64,000 nt of DNA from Microvirga sp. (GCF_014699075.1 NZ_JACXAB010000006.1:243959-307958), one strand, 5' to 3'. Numbered from the stretch's first letter, positions 17,352-26,071 are shown. Notes: a model not told the origin generated them from the sequence alone. Numbers and translations are program-made.

Positions 17352-18908
17352 ATGTCGCTCTTCCGCTCCTCCCTTCTGGTCGGCCTCGGCTCGGTCGCCT
17401 CGCGTGTCCTCGGCTTCGCGCGCGACGTGCTGTTCGCGCAGGCCCTGGGCGCCGGTCCGGTGGCGGATGCGTTTCTCGCGGCTTTGCGCCTGCCCAACCT
17501 CGTGCGCCGCATCGTCGGCGAGGGCGGGCTCAATCCGGTGATCGTGCCGGCCTTGAGCCGTGCGGGTCCGGACGAAGGCGCGACAGTGGCAGGCGATGCG
17601 CTCAGCGTCTTCGCCCTTGCGCTGCTGGCGCTCACCGGCCTCGTAGAGATCGGCGCGGGCCTCATCGCCCTTCTCCTTGCGCCGGGCCTGCACGACGATG
17701 GCGAGACGCTGGCGCTGGTCGCGCTCTATACCCGCCTGTCCTTTCCCATCGTGCTCTGCGTGACGCTCGCCTCCATCGCGGCGGCCGTTCTCAACGGGCG
17801 CGGGCGCTTCGCGGCAACGGCGCTTGCGCCGCTGGCGGTCAACGGCGGTCTCATCCTGACACTCGTGGTGCTGGAGAGCGGATTCGATCTTCCTCTCGTG
17901 GAGAAGGCCGCATGGCTTGCCGCCGCCTCAACCCTCGCCGGCCTGATCCAGCTAGCCATCGTGGCAGCCGCTCTCCTCAAAGGCAGGTCGCGCCTCGTCC
18001 GTTTTCGCCGACCGCGCTGGTCGCCCCTCCTGAAGAGCCTCCTTCTGGCAGGACTGCCCGTGCTCGCCGCCAGCGGCGCGGTGCAGATCTACTTTCTGGC
18101 CGCCACACAGATCGCCTCCTTCTGGCCTTCCGGCGTCTCCTGGCTCTACTACGCCGAGCGCGTCATGCAGCTGCCGCTTGGGCTCATGGCGGGCTTGAGC
18201 GCGGGCCTGCTCCTGCCGGAGCTCGCCCGGCGGTATCAGGCGGGTGAGCGGCAGGCTCTCATAACAGCGCAGAACCGCGCACTCGAGGTAGCGCTGTTGC
18301 TCGCCCTGCCCGCCAGCGCAGCCCTGATCATCCTCGCCCGTCCCATCAGCACGGTTCTCTTCGAGCGCGGCGCCTTCGGATCCGCCGACACGGAGGGCAC
18401 CGCCCTGGTGCTCATGGCCCTGAGCCTCGGCCTGCCGTTCGCCACGGTGGGGAAAGTCCTGAGCCAGACCCTTTTCGCCCTGGGCTCCTTAAGGATGGCC
18501 TTCATGGCCGCCGGCATGGGCCTCGTGGTGACCGTGACCGCCTCCCTTCTCCTCGCCTGGGCGCTCGGCCCGACGGGGATCGCGCTCGGAGTCAGCCTCG
18601 GCTGCCTTGGACATGCGGGCGCGGTGACCCTGGGGCTGCACCGATTCGGCCTCTGGTCGCCCGACCGCCAGAGCCTGAGCCGCTTGGTGCGAACGGTAAC
18701 GGCCACCATCGTCATGAGCCTTGGGCTTCTCGGCGCCAGAAGCACGTTTCCCGAGCCGGGGCCTCTCATGCTGGCGGCCCTGTGCCTCGGCGGCTTCACC
18801 CTTTATGCGCTTGCCGCTCTCGCGACCGGCGCGGTGACCCGCGACGATTGGGCCTCTCTCACGAAAAAATCGTCAGAACCCTTGCGTCCCGACGCGGGCC
18901 TGTCATAA
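17352..18908 (+). CDS. murJ: Lipid II flippase MurJ (MviN)
   Basis: This 518-residue integral membrane protein has about 14 hydrophobic helices and the MviN/MurJ signatures RVLGFARDVLFAQALGAG and ADAFLAALRLPNLVRRIVGEGGLNPV near the N-terminus. It moves lipid-linked peptidoglycan precursors across the inner membrane and is essential in most bacteria. The ATG gives the canonical MSLFRSSLLVGLGSV start. It heads the conserved murJ-trpS-usp-nfu order of this group. Confidence 0.95.
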   Translation: MSLFRSSLLVGLGSVASRVLGFARDVLFAQALGAGPVADAFLAALRLPNLVRRIVGEGGLNPVIVPALSRAGPDEGATVAGDALSVFALALLALTGLVEIGAGLIALLLAPGLHDDGETLALVALYTRLSFPIVLCVTLASIAAAVLNGRGRFAATALAPLAVNGGLILTLVVLESGFDLPLVEKAAWLAAASTLAGLIQLAIVAAALLKGRSRLVRFRRPRWSPLLKSLLLAGLPVLAASGAVQIYFLAATQIASFWPSGVSWLYYAERVMQLPLGLMAGLSAGLLLPELARRYQAGERQALITAQNRALEVALLLALPASAALIILARPISTVLFERGAFGSADTEGTALVLMALSLGLPFATVGKVLSQTLFALGSLRMAFMAAGMGLVVTVTASLLLAWALGPTGIALGVSLGCLGHAGAVTLGLHRFGLWSPDRQSLSRLVRTVTATIVMSLGLLGARSTFPEPGPLMLAALCLGGFTLYALAALATGAVTRDDWASLTKKSSEPLRPDAGLS

Positions 18909-18934
18909 CCCGCGCCGCAGAGAAGCATGTTCCG

Positions 18935-18957
18935 GGAAGGCGGTTCTTCCGCCTTCC
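18935..18957 (+). terminator. Hairpin after murJ
   Basis: GGAAGGCGG and CCGCCTTCC form a perfect 9-bp stem with a TTCTT loop between murJ and trpS. It lacks a T-run and may only slow or trim transcripts. Confidence 0.5.
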
Positions 18958-19040
18958 GTCAGGACGATGCATTGGAAAAGAGTTCGGGGCAGCGCGCGGG
19001 TTATCTGGCTCGCATAAGCGTCCCGCGGGAGTTCAAGGCG

Positions 19041-20081
19041 ATGGCGCAGTTCAAGGAGCTGGTGTTCTCGGGCGTTCAGCCCACGGGAAACCTTCATCTC
19101 GGGAATTATCTCGGCGCCATCAAGCGCTTCGTGGCCATGCAGGAGAACTACGACTGCATCTACTGCGTCGTGGACATGCACGCGATCACGGTGCCGCAGA
19201 ACCCGGCCGACCTCACCCGGCAGATCCGGGAGGTGACCGCCGCGTTCCTCGCCGCCGGCATCGACCCCAAGCGCCACATCGTCTTCAACCAGTCCCAGGT
19301 GCCCCAGCACGCGGAGCTCGCCTGGGTGTTCAACTGCGTCGCCCGCCTTGGCTGGCTCAACCGCATGACCCAGTTCAAGGACAAGGCCGGCAAGGACCGC
19401 GAGAACGCCTCTGTGGGCCTCTACGCCTATCCGAGCCTGATGGCGGCCGACATCCTGGTCTACCGCGCCACCCATGTGCCGGTGGGCGAGGACCAGAAGC
19501 AGCATCTGGAGCTCACCCGCGACATCGCCCAGAAGTTCAACAACGACTGGGCCGAGTCGATCGCCGCCCACGGCTTCGGCGAGGCCTTCTTCCCGCTCAC
19601 CGAGCCCATGATCCAGGGCCCGGCCACCCGGGTCATGTCCCTGCGCGACGGATCGAAGAAGATGTCGAAGTCGGATCCGTCCGACTACTCGCGCATCAAC
19701 CTCACGGACGACCAGGACACCATCGCCCAAAAGGTGCGCAAGGCGAAGACCGATCCCGAGCCCCTGCCCTCCGAGGTCGAGGGCCTGAAGGCTCGGCCCG
19801 AAGCCGAGAACCTCGTGGCGATCTACGCGGCGCTCATGGACACCACGCCGGAAGAGGTGCTGCGCCAGCATGGCGGCGCGCAGTTCTCTGGCTTCAAGGC
19901 GTCGCTGGTCGACGTGGCGGTGACGAAGCTCTCGCCGGTCGCCGACGAGATGCGCCGCCTCATGGCCGATCCCGGTCACATCGATGCGGTGCTGGCGGAC
20001 GGCTCCGCGCGGGCGCGGGCGCTCGCCTCCGTGACCATGGATGCGGTCAAGGACATCCTCGGATTCGTGCGCGCTCGCTGA
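19041..20081 (+). CDS. trpS: Tryptophan-tRNA ligase
   Basis: The 346-residue class I synthetase charges tRNA-Trp. The HIGH-equivalent motif is NLHLGNYLG at about residues 17-25, and KMSKS is at about 207-211. The length matches bacterial TrpRS (about 330-350). The start at ATG 19041 gives [16 protein letters not shown], as expected; the reading frame extends 38 codons further but that part has no family support. It follows murJ with about 130 bp between. Confidence 0.96.
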   Translation: MAQFKELVFSGVQPTGNLHLGNYLGAIKRFVAMQENYDCIYCVVDMHAITVPQNPADLTRQIREVTAAFLAAGIDPKRHIVFNQSQVPQHAELAWVFNCVARLGWLNRMTQFKDKAGKDRENASVGLYAYPSLMAADILVYRATHVPVGEDQKQHLELTRDIAQKFNNDWAESIAAHGFGEAFFPLTEPMIQGPATRVMSLRDGSKKMSKSDPSDYSRINLTDDQDTIAQKVRKAKTDPEPLPSEVEGLKARPEAENLVAIYAALMDTTPEEVLRQHGGAQFSGFKASLVDVAVTKLSPVADEMRRLMADPGHIDAVLADGSARARALASVTMDAVKDILGFVRAR

Positions 20082-20171
20082 CCCCATGCGCTGCTTAAAA
20101 GAGCGGCATGCGACCGGCTTGCCCTTGCCCCAAAGGCAGGGCAGCATCCGGGGTTATCAGGAGAGCGTTCC

Positions 20172-20669
20172 GTGAGCGACAAGCGTCGATCTTACGAATC
20201 GGGCCACAGGCCGAAATTCATGGTGGTGGTCGACAAGACCCCGGAATGCGCCCGGGCGGTGCACTTCGCCTCCCGCCGCGCGGCCCGCACCGGTGCCAGC
20301 ATGGTGATGCTGGCCGTCGTCGACCCGCCCGACAATTTCGAATGGATCGGCGTGGGCGAGGCCATGATCGAGGAGGCGAGCGAGGAAGCCCAGAAGCTTC
20401 TCGATGCCGCCGCCCGCGAGGCCCGCAGCGCCGCGGGCGTCGAACCCGAGCAGATCATCCGCGTCGGCACCCGGGCGGACGAGATCATGAAGCTGATCCA
20501 GGAGGACGAGGACATCTCCTTCCTGGTGCTCGGTGCCGGCAGCAGCAAGGAGGGTCCCGGCCCCTTGGTGTCGACGCTGGGCGGCCGCGCCGCCGCCTCC
20601 TTTCCAGTCCCCATCGTGATCGTGCCCGGCGGCCTGTCGGACGAGCAGATCGACGCGCTCGCGGGGTAG
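20172..20669 (+). CDS. Universal stress protein (UspA family)
   Basis: This 165-residue protein is a single Usp domain with the alpha/beta fold (FMVVVDKTPECARAVHFASRRAARTGA), and an ATP-binding-type end LVLGAGSSKEGPGPLVSTLGGRAAASFPVPIVIVP in place of the usual G-x2-G-x9-G-S pattern. The GTG start at 20172 is supported by AGGAG 8 bases upstream. It is a stress-tolerance protein of unknown client, sitting in the conserved murJ-trpS-usp-nfu order. Confidence 0.88.
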   Translation: MSDKRRSYESGHRPKFMVVVDKTPECARAVHFASRRAARTGASMVMLAVVDPPDNFEWIGVGEAMIEEASEEAQKLLDAAAREARSAAGVEPEQIIRVGTRADEIMKLIQEDEDISFLVLGAGSSKEGPGPLVSTLGGRAAASFPVPIVIVPGGLSDEQIDALAG

Positions 20670-20676
20670 CGGTTCT

Positions 20677-20777
20677 GTCATCCCGGACGAACCGCGGCGA
20701 AGATCCGGGATCGCCCACAGAGCACGCTCTATTCTCGTTCCGTGATCCCAGGTTCTGCTGCGCAGCCCCAGGATGAC
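20677..20777. repeat. Short form of the GTCATCCCGG repeat (family C)
   Basis: The element starts with GTCATCCCGG after the usp stop and ends with CAGGATGAC. Its inner arms are AGATCCGGGAT and GTGATCCCAGG. It lacks the inner insert seen at 27117-27338 and 43280-43503. Confidence 0.65.
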
Positions 20778-20840
20778 GTCTGAGTATGGCTTCTCCCCTT
20801 GGAATCCGTCCCGATTCGATCCACATTGGGAGAGGAATCT

Positions 20841-20857
20841 GTTAGAACAATTCTAAA
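20841..20857 (+). promoter_or_regulatory. Predicted Irr box (ICE motif) upstream of nfu
   Basis: GTTAGAACAATTCTAAA matches the published Irr/ICE consensus (TTTAGAA, three bases, TTCTAAA) at all but one position and is an almost perfect dyad. It lies 45 bp before the nfu start, where it could overlap the promoter. Irr itself is encoded at 8669-9139. Confidence 0.72.
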
Positions 20858-20902
20858 TCCACCACTCGGCCGGCCTTGAACCGGCGCAGAGGACGAACGA
20901 CG

Positions 20903-21463
20903 ATGTTTATTCAGACTGAAGCGACCCCCAATCCCGCCACCCTGAAGTTCCTGCCCGGCCGCGTGGTCATGCCCGAAGGCACCTTCGAGGCCAAGAATCC
21001 TGAGCAGGGTGAAGTCTCCCCGCTGGCCGAGCGCCTCTTTGCCGTGCCGGGCGTCACCGGCGTGTTCTTCGGCTACGACTTCGTCACCGTGACGAAAGCC
21101 GATGGCGAGTGGCAGCATCTGAAGCCGGCGATCCTCGGCGCGATCATGGAGCATTTCATGACTGGCGCGCCGCTCTTCGCCAACGGCTATGGCGTCAGCC
21201 AAGAGGACGGTGAAGAGTTCTTCGACGATGCGGACGCTGCAACCGTCGAGACCATCAAGGAGCTGCTCGAGACCCGCATCCGCCCGGCGGTGGCGGGCGA
21301 CGGTGGCGACATCACCTTCCGCGGCTTCAAGGACGGCACGGTTTACCTCGTCATGAAGGGCGCCTGCTCCGGCTGCCCGTCCTCGACGGCTACGCTCCGC
21401 CACGGCATCCAGAACCTGCTGCGCCACTTCCTGCCGGACGTGCGCGAGGTGCAGGCCGTCTGA
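20903..21463 (+). CDS. NifU-family Fe-S cluster carrier (Nfu type)
   Basis: The protein of about 186 residues has an N-terminal Nfu domain (MFIQTEATPNPATLKFLPG) and a C-terminal NifU-type domain carrying Cys155 and Cys158 in KGACSGCPSS, which hold a labile 4Fe-4S cluster between two subunits. It delivers clusters to target proteins in the cytosol. ATG 20903 is chosen since the family starts MFIQTE; a start further up has no support. The predicted Irr box upstream suggests iron-dependent control. It ends with a strong terminator. Confidence 0.94.
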   Translation: MFIQTEATPNPATLKFLPGRVVMPEGTFEAKNPEQGEVSPLAERLFAVPGVTGVFFGYDFVTVTKADGEWQHLKPAILGAIMEHFMTGAPLFANGYGVSQEDGEEFFDDADAATVETIKELLETRIRPAVAGDGGDITFRGFKDGTVYLVMKGACSGCPSSTATLRHGIQNLLRHFLPDVREVQAV

Positions 21464-21500
21464 CGCCTGTTCGATACAAGGACCGGAAGCTTGGGTATCG

Positions 21501-21528
21501 AAGCGCGGCTGAAAAAGCCGCGCTTTTT
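21501..21528 (+). terminator. Intrinsic terminator after nfu
   Basis: AAGCGCGGCT and AGCCGCGCTT form a 10-bp stem with a GAAAA loop, followed by TTTC. It lies between convergent nfu and the nudix gene and could serve both. Confidence 0.85.
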
Positions 21529-21559
21529 CTTAAAGGACTTCTAATAAGCCGCGTGAGGT

Positions 21560-22144
21560 TCACAGGCTCCACTTGCCGATAGCGCCCAGCGCAATGGCCA
21601 GGGAGGCGATCTGCATCGCATTCGTGATCGTACCATCGGCAGCAAGCCGGATGGCTTCCTGAACCGGGATCCGCACCACCTTGATCTGCTCGGCTGGGTC
21701 GTTCAGCGTCTTGCCGCACAGGCGCACCCCCTGCGCCAGCACGGTATGGCAGAAATTCGTGTGGGTCGCGGGATTGGGCGAGTGCTTGCCGAAAGAGCGC
21801 CAGCGCTCCGCAACATATCCTGTCTCCTCCTCGAGCTCGCGGGCCGCCGCCGCGACCGGGGATGAATCGTCCCCGTCGATCGCCCCCGCCGGCAGCTCGA
21901 GAGACATGCCCCCATAGCCGTGGCGATACTGCTCGACCAAGATGATGTGATCCTCATCATCAAGGGCCACCACATGAACCCAATCGGGATATTCGAGCAC
22001 GTAATAGGGCGCCACCTCCACGCCGTCGGCAGTCACGCAATCGTCGGCGCGAAGTCCGATCCAGCGGTCGCGAATCACGTCGCGCGAGGTTTTCACGGTC
22101 CAGGGCTTGGGCTCAGTGGAAGAAGGGTCTGATCTGGTTGTCAT
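21560..22144 (-). CDS. NUDIX hydrolase, ADP-ribose pyrophosphatase-like
   Basis: The protein of about 194 residues has a Nudix fold with the catalytic core RELEEETGY and the upstream LPAGAIDG segment typical of ADP-ribose/ADP-sugar pyrophosphatases. The box differs from GX5EX7REUXEEXGU: there appears to be one extra residue between the glycine and RE, and the first glutamate is replaced by Asp/Ser. The catalytic EE pair is kept. The ATG at 22144 is preferred; another in-frame ATG at 22180 exists. It converges on nfu and breaks the usual nfu-tsaB adjacency. Confidence 0.82.
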   Translation of the reverse strand: MTTRSDPSSTEPKPWTVKTSRDVIRDRWIGLRADDCVTADGVEVAPYYVLEYPDWVHVVALDDEDHIILVEQYRHGYGGMSLELPAGAIDGDDSSPVAAAARELEEETGYVAERWRSFGKHSPNPATHTNFCHTVLAQGVRLCGKTLNDPAEQIKVVRIPVQEAIRLAADGTITNAMQIASLAIALGAIGKWSL

Positions 22145-22278
22145 GGGCCGATCATGGCATTGGCTATCTAGCCTGCTCAAGCTGAAACCCTTTGGTCGCG
22201 CGACGGAAGCATGAAACCGGGTTTCCTCTGGTCGGCTTCATGCTCTAAAGAAACGCACAGACCCCACGGAGACAACCC

Positions 22279-22962
22279 TTGCGCGTCCTTGCCATCGATA
22301 CCGCCCTCGGCGCCTGCTCGGCCTGCATCGTCGAGGCCGGAGAGAATGTGCCGCTGGCCGCCGAAACCATCCCCATGGAGCGCGGCCACGCGGAGGCCCT
22401 GATGCCGCTCCTCGACCGGCTCTCCGCACAGGTGGACGGCGGGTTCGAGAGCCTCGACCGGGTCGCCGTGACGGTGGGGCCCGGCAGCTATACGGGCCTC
22501 AGGGTCGGCATCAGCGCGGCCCGCGGCATCGGTCTGGCGGCCGGCATCCCCGTCGTGGGCGTTGCCACCCTGTCGGCCTTCCTGGCGCCGCTCATGGTGG
22601 GCGACAAGCGCGGGCTCTTCACCGCCGCCATCGATGCCAAGCACGGCCACCTCTACATCCAGGCCATTGCGCCCGGTGGGCGCAGCATCATCCCGCCGGG
22701 GCTCATGACCTATCGCGACGCGATCCGGCTTCTCGGTTCCGGGCCCATCATCGTGGCCGGATCGGCCGCCGCCATGCTGGCCGCCGAGGCCCGGATCCAG
22801 GGCGTCGATGCTCATGTGAGCGACGTGTCGGCGTTTCCCGACATCGGCTGGGTGGCGCGCCTCGGGGCGCTGGCCGACCCGGCCCAGGCCCTGCCGAAGC
22901 CGCTCTACCTCCGCGAGCCCGACGCCAAGCCGCAGGACGGGGCGCGAATCGCCAGGCAATAG
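22279..22962 (+). CDS. tsaB: tRNA threonylcarbamoyladenosine biosynthesis protein TsaB
   Basis: This 227-residue actin-like ATPase fold protein is the scaffold partner of TsaD in making t6A at position 37 of ANN-decoding tRNAs. Family signatures RVLAIDTALGACSACIVE at the start and TVGPGSYTGLRVGISAARGIG near residue 70 are clear. The start codon is TTG at 22279, supported by GGAG 7 bases upstream. It is followed by rimI, the common pairing. Confidence 0.93.
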   Translation: MRVLAIDTALGACSACIVEAGENVPLAAETIPMERGHAEALMPLLDRLSAQVDGGFESLDRVAVTVGPGSYTGLRVGISAARGIGLAAGIPVVGVATLSAFLAPLMVGDKRGLFTAAIDAKHGHLYIQAIAPGGRSIIPPGLMTYRDAIRLLGSGPIIVAGSAAAMLAAEARIQGVDAHVSDVSAFPDIGWVARLGALADPAQALPKPLYLREPDAKPQDGARIARQ

Positions 22963-22987
22963 GAACTCCCGCAGTAGAAGCCGCGCG

Positions 22988-23473
22988 ATGAGCATTCTCG
23001 ACCGCTTCCTCCACCCGCCTGCGCCCCATGTGGAGCCTGTCGGCACCGATGCCGCCGCGCGGCTTGCCGCGATCCACGCCTCGGCCTTCCCGCGCCCGTG
23101 GAGTACGCTTGATTTCGAACGCCTGCTTGGGGAGCGCGGCGTCATGGCGGACGGGCTTTTCCTCGGCCGCACCACCAGGCCAGCAGGCTTCGTCCTGTCG
23201 CGGATCGTGCTCGACGAGGCGGAGATCATCACGGTGGCGATCGCAGCCGAGGCGCGTGGAAAAGGCCATGCGCGTACCTTGCTCATCCCCCATCTCGATG
23301 CTCTGTCCCGCCGGGGCGTCGCCCGCGTGCATCTGGAGGTCGAGGAGGGGAATACGCCTGCCATCGCCCTCTACCGCCGCGCCGGGTTTGGCGAGATCGG
23401 TCGGCGGGAGGGCTATTACCACAAGGCCGACGGCACGAAGGCTTCGGCGCTCACCATGGCGCTCGACCTATAG
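22988..23473 (+). CDS. rimI: GNAT acetyltransferase, RimI-like
   Basis: The 161-residue GNAT protein has the acetyl-CoA loop AEARGKGHARTLL (Q/RxxGxG/A type) and the downstream VHLEVEEGNTPAIALYRRAGFGEIGRREGYY, the pattern of RimI, which acetylates the N-terminal alanine of ribosomal protein S18. The position between tsaB and fur supports RimI. Confidence 0.9.
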   Translation: MSILDRFLHPPAPHVEPVGTDAAARLAAIHASAFPRPWSTLDFERLLGERGVMADGLFLGRTTRPAGFVLSRIVLDEAEIITVAIAAEARGKGHARTLLIPHLDALSRRGVARVHLEVEEGNTPAIALYRRAGFGEIGRREGYYHKADGTKASALTMALDL

Positions 23474-23510
23474 CCCCGTTCGCCTCTGTCCCTTATAAGC
23501 CTCCGCAAGC

Positions 23511-23616
23511 GCATCGTGCGGAAAAGTGGACCCGGTTTTCCGCATCAACGATGCGCAGCTTAATAGATGAGCATCGGATGGGTCCCAAAAGTGGAAGCCA
23601 CTTTTGGGTCCGATGC
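23511..23616. repeat. Two-module palindromic repeat (family D), copy 3, inverted order
   Basis: Here module 2 comes first (GCATCGT 23511-23517 to ACGATGC 23548-23554, containing AAAAGTGGACCCGGTTTTC), and module 1 second (GCATCGG 23571-23577 to CCGATGC 23610-23616). The order is reversed relative to the copies at 8476 and 15284. It ends one base before the GGAAGGAG stretch that serves the next gene. Confidence 0.88.
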
Positions 23617-23635
23617 GGAAGGAGATGTTTCAGCC

Positions 23636-24091
23636 TTGGCCACACGCAACAGCACATCCGCCAGAACGCGCCGGTCGGACGCCATCGAGCGTGCCTGCCG
23701 CGACAAGGGCCTGCGCATGACGGGCCAGCGCAAGATCATCGCGCAGGTGCTCGATTCGGCCGAGGACCATCCCGACGTGGTGGAGCTGCATCGCCGCGCC
23801 GTGCAGGTGGACGACCGCATTTCGCTCTCCACCGTCTATCGCACGGTGAAGCTATTCGAGACGGAGGGCATTCTCGAGCGGCTCGATTTCCGCGACGGGC
23901 GCTCGCGCTACGAGCAGGCCGCCCGCGAGCACCACGACCACCTGATCAATCTCGAGACGGGCGACGTGATCGAGTTCCGCTCCGAGGAGATCGAGGCGCT
24001 GCAGAACGAGATCGCCCGGCGGCTCGGCTACAAGGTGGTGTATCACCGGCTCGAACTCTACGCGGTCCCGCTGGACAAGGACGACGCGTGA
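23636..24091 (+). CDS. Fur-family metal regulator (Fur/Mur type)
   Basis: The protein of about 151 residues is a Fur-family repressor: winged helix with SLSTVYRTVKLFETEGIL, and metal residues in REHHDHLI and DVIEFRSEEIEALQNEIA. In Hyphomicrobiales the orthologue often senses manganese (Mur) while Irr and RirA sense iron. The start is taken as TTG at 23636, with GGAAGGAG at 23617-23624; an ATG at 23567 is in frame but would translate the palindromic repeat. It overlaps plsC by 4 bases (GTGA). Confidence 0.85.
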   Translation: MATRNSTSARTRRSDAIERACRDKGLRMTGQRKIIAQVLDSAEDHPDVVELHRRAVQVDDRISLSTVYRTVKLFETEGILERLDFRDGRSRYEQAAREHHDHLINLETGDVIEFRSEEIEALQNEIARRLGYKVVYHRLELYAVPLDKDDA

Positions 24092-24858
24092 CAACACTCG
24101 CCGTCGCCTTCCAGCTGGGGCTGCTCGGCCTGTGCAGCCTCGTGCTCGTGCCGCTGCAGATGCTCGCGCTGCGCCTCGGTTGGTCGGCCACCCTGCACGT
24201 GCTGCCGATGTGGTTTCACCGGGCGCTTCTCAAAATCTTCAACGTGCGCGTGATCGAGCGCGGCACACCGCCCGGTAAGGCGCCCACCATCGTGGTGTCG
24301 AACCACGTATCCTGGCTCGACATTCCGGTGATCGGCTCGCTGCACCCACTCTCCTTCATCGCGAAATCCGAGATCGAGGGCTGGCCGGTGGTGGGCTTCA
24401 TGGCGACGCTCCAGCGCTCCGTGTTCATCGACCGGCAGCGCCGCAAGGCGACGGCAGAGGTCAACGACGCGCTGGCCCACCGGCTGGTGAAGGGCGAGGT
24501 GGTCGTGCTGTTTGCCGAGGGCACTACGAGCGACGGCAACCGGCTCCTGCCCTTCCGCTCCTCCCTGGTGGGCGCCGCCCAGACGGCGCTCATGCATGAC
24601 AGCGTCGAGCGCGTGCTCCTGCAGCCACTCGCCATCACCTACACGCGCCGCCACGGCATGCCTGTGACCCGGCGCGACCGCCCCTTCATCGCCTGGTACG
24701 GCGACATGGACCTGGCGCCCCACCTCAAGCTGTTCATCCAGGGCATTCCCATCGACGTGGTGGTGACCTGGGGCGAGCCGATGCCGTTCAACGGCAGCCG
24801 CAAGCAGGCCACCGCCTTCGCCGAGGCCGAGGTGCGGCGGGCATTGAGGGCGGCTTAA
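24088..24858 (+). CDS. plsC: 1-acyl-sn-glycerol-3-phosphate acyltransferase
   Basis: The protein of about 256 residues has an N-terminal hydrophobic helix and the acyltransferase motifs NHVSWLD (NHx4D, catalytic His and Asp) and FAEGTTSDGNR (equivalent of the EGTR phosphate-binding motif). It acylates lysophosphatidic acid at the inner membrane. It starts with GTG overlapping the fur stop, so the two are translationally coupled. In most relatives miaB follows directly; here a lysR/DUF1127/gst cassette intervenes. Confidence 0.93.
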   Translation: MTTLAVAFQLGLLGLCSLVLVPLQMLALRLGWSATLHVLPMWFHRALLKIFNVRVIERGTPPGKAPTIVVSNHVSWLDIPVIGSLHPLSFIAKSEIEGWPVVGFMATLQRSVFIDRQRRKATAEVNDALAHRLVKGEVVVLFAEGTTSDGNRLLPFRSSLVGAAQTALMHDSVERVLLQPLAITYTRRHGMPVTRRDRPFIAWYGDMDLAPHLKLFIQGIPIDVVVTWGEPMPFNGSRKQATAFAEAEVRRALRAA

Positions 24859-24874
24859 AGTCACCAGCACATCC

Positions 24875-25089
24875 GTCATCCCTGGGCTCGTCCCGGCCAT
24901 CCACGTCTTCATCTCCCACTCAACCTCATCCTGAGGAGGTCGCGGAGCGACCGTCTCGAAGGAGGCTCCAGTACCCTCTGGACGCTCCTTCGATACGCCG
25001 CTTGCAGCGGCTCCTCAGGATGAGGGAGAGGATGTAATGAGGGGTTTTGAAGACGTGGATGGCCGGAACAAGTCCGGCCATGACGATGA
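24875..25089. repeat. Nested palindromic repeat: outer 19-bp arms around a family A element
   Basis: Left arm CCGGCCATCCACGTCTTCA (24893-24911) is the exact reverse complement of 25048-25066. Between the arms sits a complete family A element (24924-25025) with its own CCTCATCCTGAGGAG/CTCCTCAGGATGAGG arms. Right of the outer arm, ACAAGTCCGGCCATGACG mirrors the left GTCATCCCTGGGCTCGT. It fills nearly all the plsC-lysR gap. Confidence 0.9.
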
Positions 25090-25097
25090 GGGTTTCA

Positions 25098-26033
25098 TCA
25101 CCGCGCCCCATCGGCCTCCGCAGCCTGTGCCCTCGCCTCGTCGAGCAGCCAGGCGCGGAAGGCTGCCAGGGCCGGCCGATCCGCCGTCGCCTCCGGGCAG
25201 ACGATGTAATACTGGTAGGCGCCCTTCACCTGATGCGGGAAGGGCCGGACGAGACGGCCGGCCTTCAGGTAATCGCCGATGAGCACATTGGTGGCGAGCG
25301 CCACGCCCTGCCCGGACGCGGCGGCCTGCAGGCAGAGGTAGGTATGGGTGAAGCGGGGGCTGCGCGAGGTGTCGATCCCCGAGACGCCGACCTCTGCCAG
25401 CCACCGGTCCCAGGTGGTGTAGTCCGGGACCCCATCGACGGCCTCGTAGATCAGGGTGTGACGCAGCAGATCGGCGGGCTCGCGCAAAGGCCGGTCCGGA
25501 TTGTTGAGCAGGGCCGCGCTGCACACGGCGAAGAAGAACTCCTCCATCAGCAGGTCCGTACGCAGACCCGGATAGTTGCCGCGCCCGAAGCGGATTGCCA
25601 CGTCCACGTCCTCGCGATCGAAGTCGGTGAGGTGACCCGACACCGAGACGCGGACATCCAGCTCCGGATGGCGCTCCCGAAAGGCGCCGAGCCGCGGGAT
25701 GAGCCAGTTCGAGGCAAGGCTCGGCATGGCGCTGACGGTGATGACGTTGGACGCCTCCGGCCTTAAGGCGCGCGCGGTGGCCTCATCGAGCCGGTTGAGG
25801 GCCTCGGTGACGGACACCGCATAGCGCTCGCCCAACGGCGTCAGCGCCACGCCCCGGCTCGGCTGGCGCACGAAAAGGGGCCTCCCAATCCAGGCTTCCA
25901 GGGCTTTCACCTGCTGGCCAACGGCGCTCGCTGTCACGGCGATCTCGTCGCCGGCCTTTTCGAAGCTGAGGTGGCGGGCTGCGGCCTCGAAGGCGCGCAG
26001 GGCATTGAGGGGCGGGAGACGGCGGCGGGACAT
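25098..26033 (-). CDS. LysR-family regulator, GcvA-like
   Basis: The protein of about 311 residues has the N-terminal helix-turn-helix PPLNALRAFEAAARHLSF followed by AVTASAVGQQVKALEAWIG, the characteristic GcvA-type start, and a C-terminal periplasmic-binding-like effector domain from about residue 90. The target and effector are unknown. ATG 26033 is chosen because the family starts MSRRRLPPLN. It is divergent from a DUF1127 gene across a 123-bp region that contains an inverted repeat. Confidence 0.9.
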   Translation of the reverse strand: MSRRRLPPLNALRAFEAAARHLSFEKAGDEIAVTASAVGQQVKALEAWIGRPLFVRQPSRGVALTPLGERYAVSVTEALNRLDEATARALRPEASNVITVSAMPSLASNWLIPRLGAFRERHPELDVRVSVSGHLTDFDREDVDVAIRFGRGNYPGLRTDLLMEEFFFAVCSAALLNNPDRPLREPADLLRHTLIYEAVDGVPDYTTWDRWLAEVGVSGIDTSRSPRFTHTYLCLQAAASGQGVALATNVLIGDYLKAGRLVRPFPHQVKGAYQYYIVCPEATADRPALAAFRAWLLDEARAQAAEADGAR

Positions 26034-26054
26034 CGGCACCTTTGAGGTACTCTT

Positions 26055-26071
26055 CCCAAGTTTTCCTTGGG
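26055..26071. promoter_or_regulatory. Candidate LysR operator between lysR and DUF1127 gene
   Basis: CCCAAG and CTTGGG form a 6-bp inverted repeat with a 5-base spacer. This is the size range of LysR-family sites, and it lies just upstream of lysR and about 90 bp before the DUF1127 start. No known consensus is matched. Confidence 0.4.
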
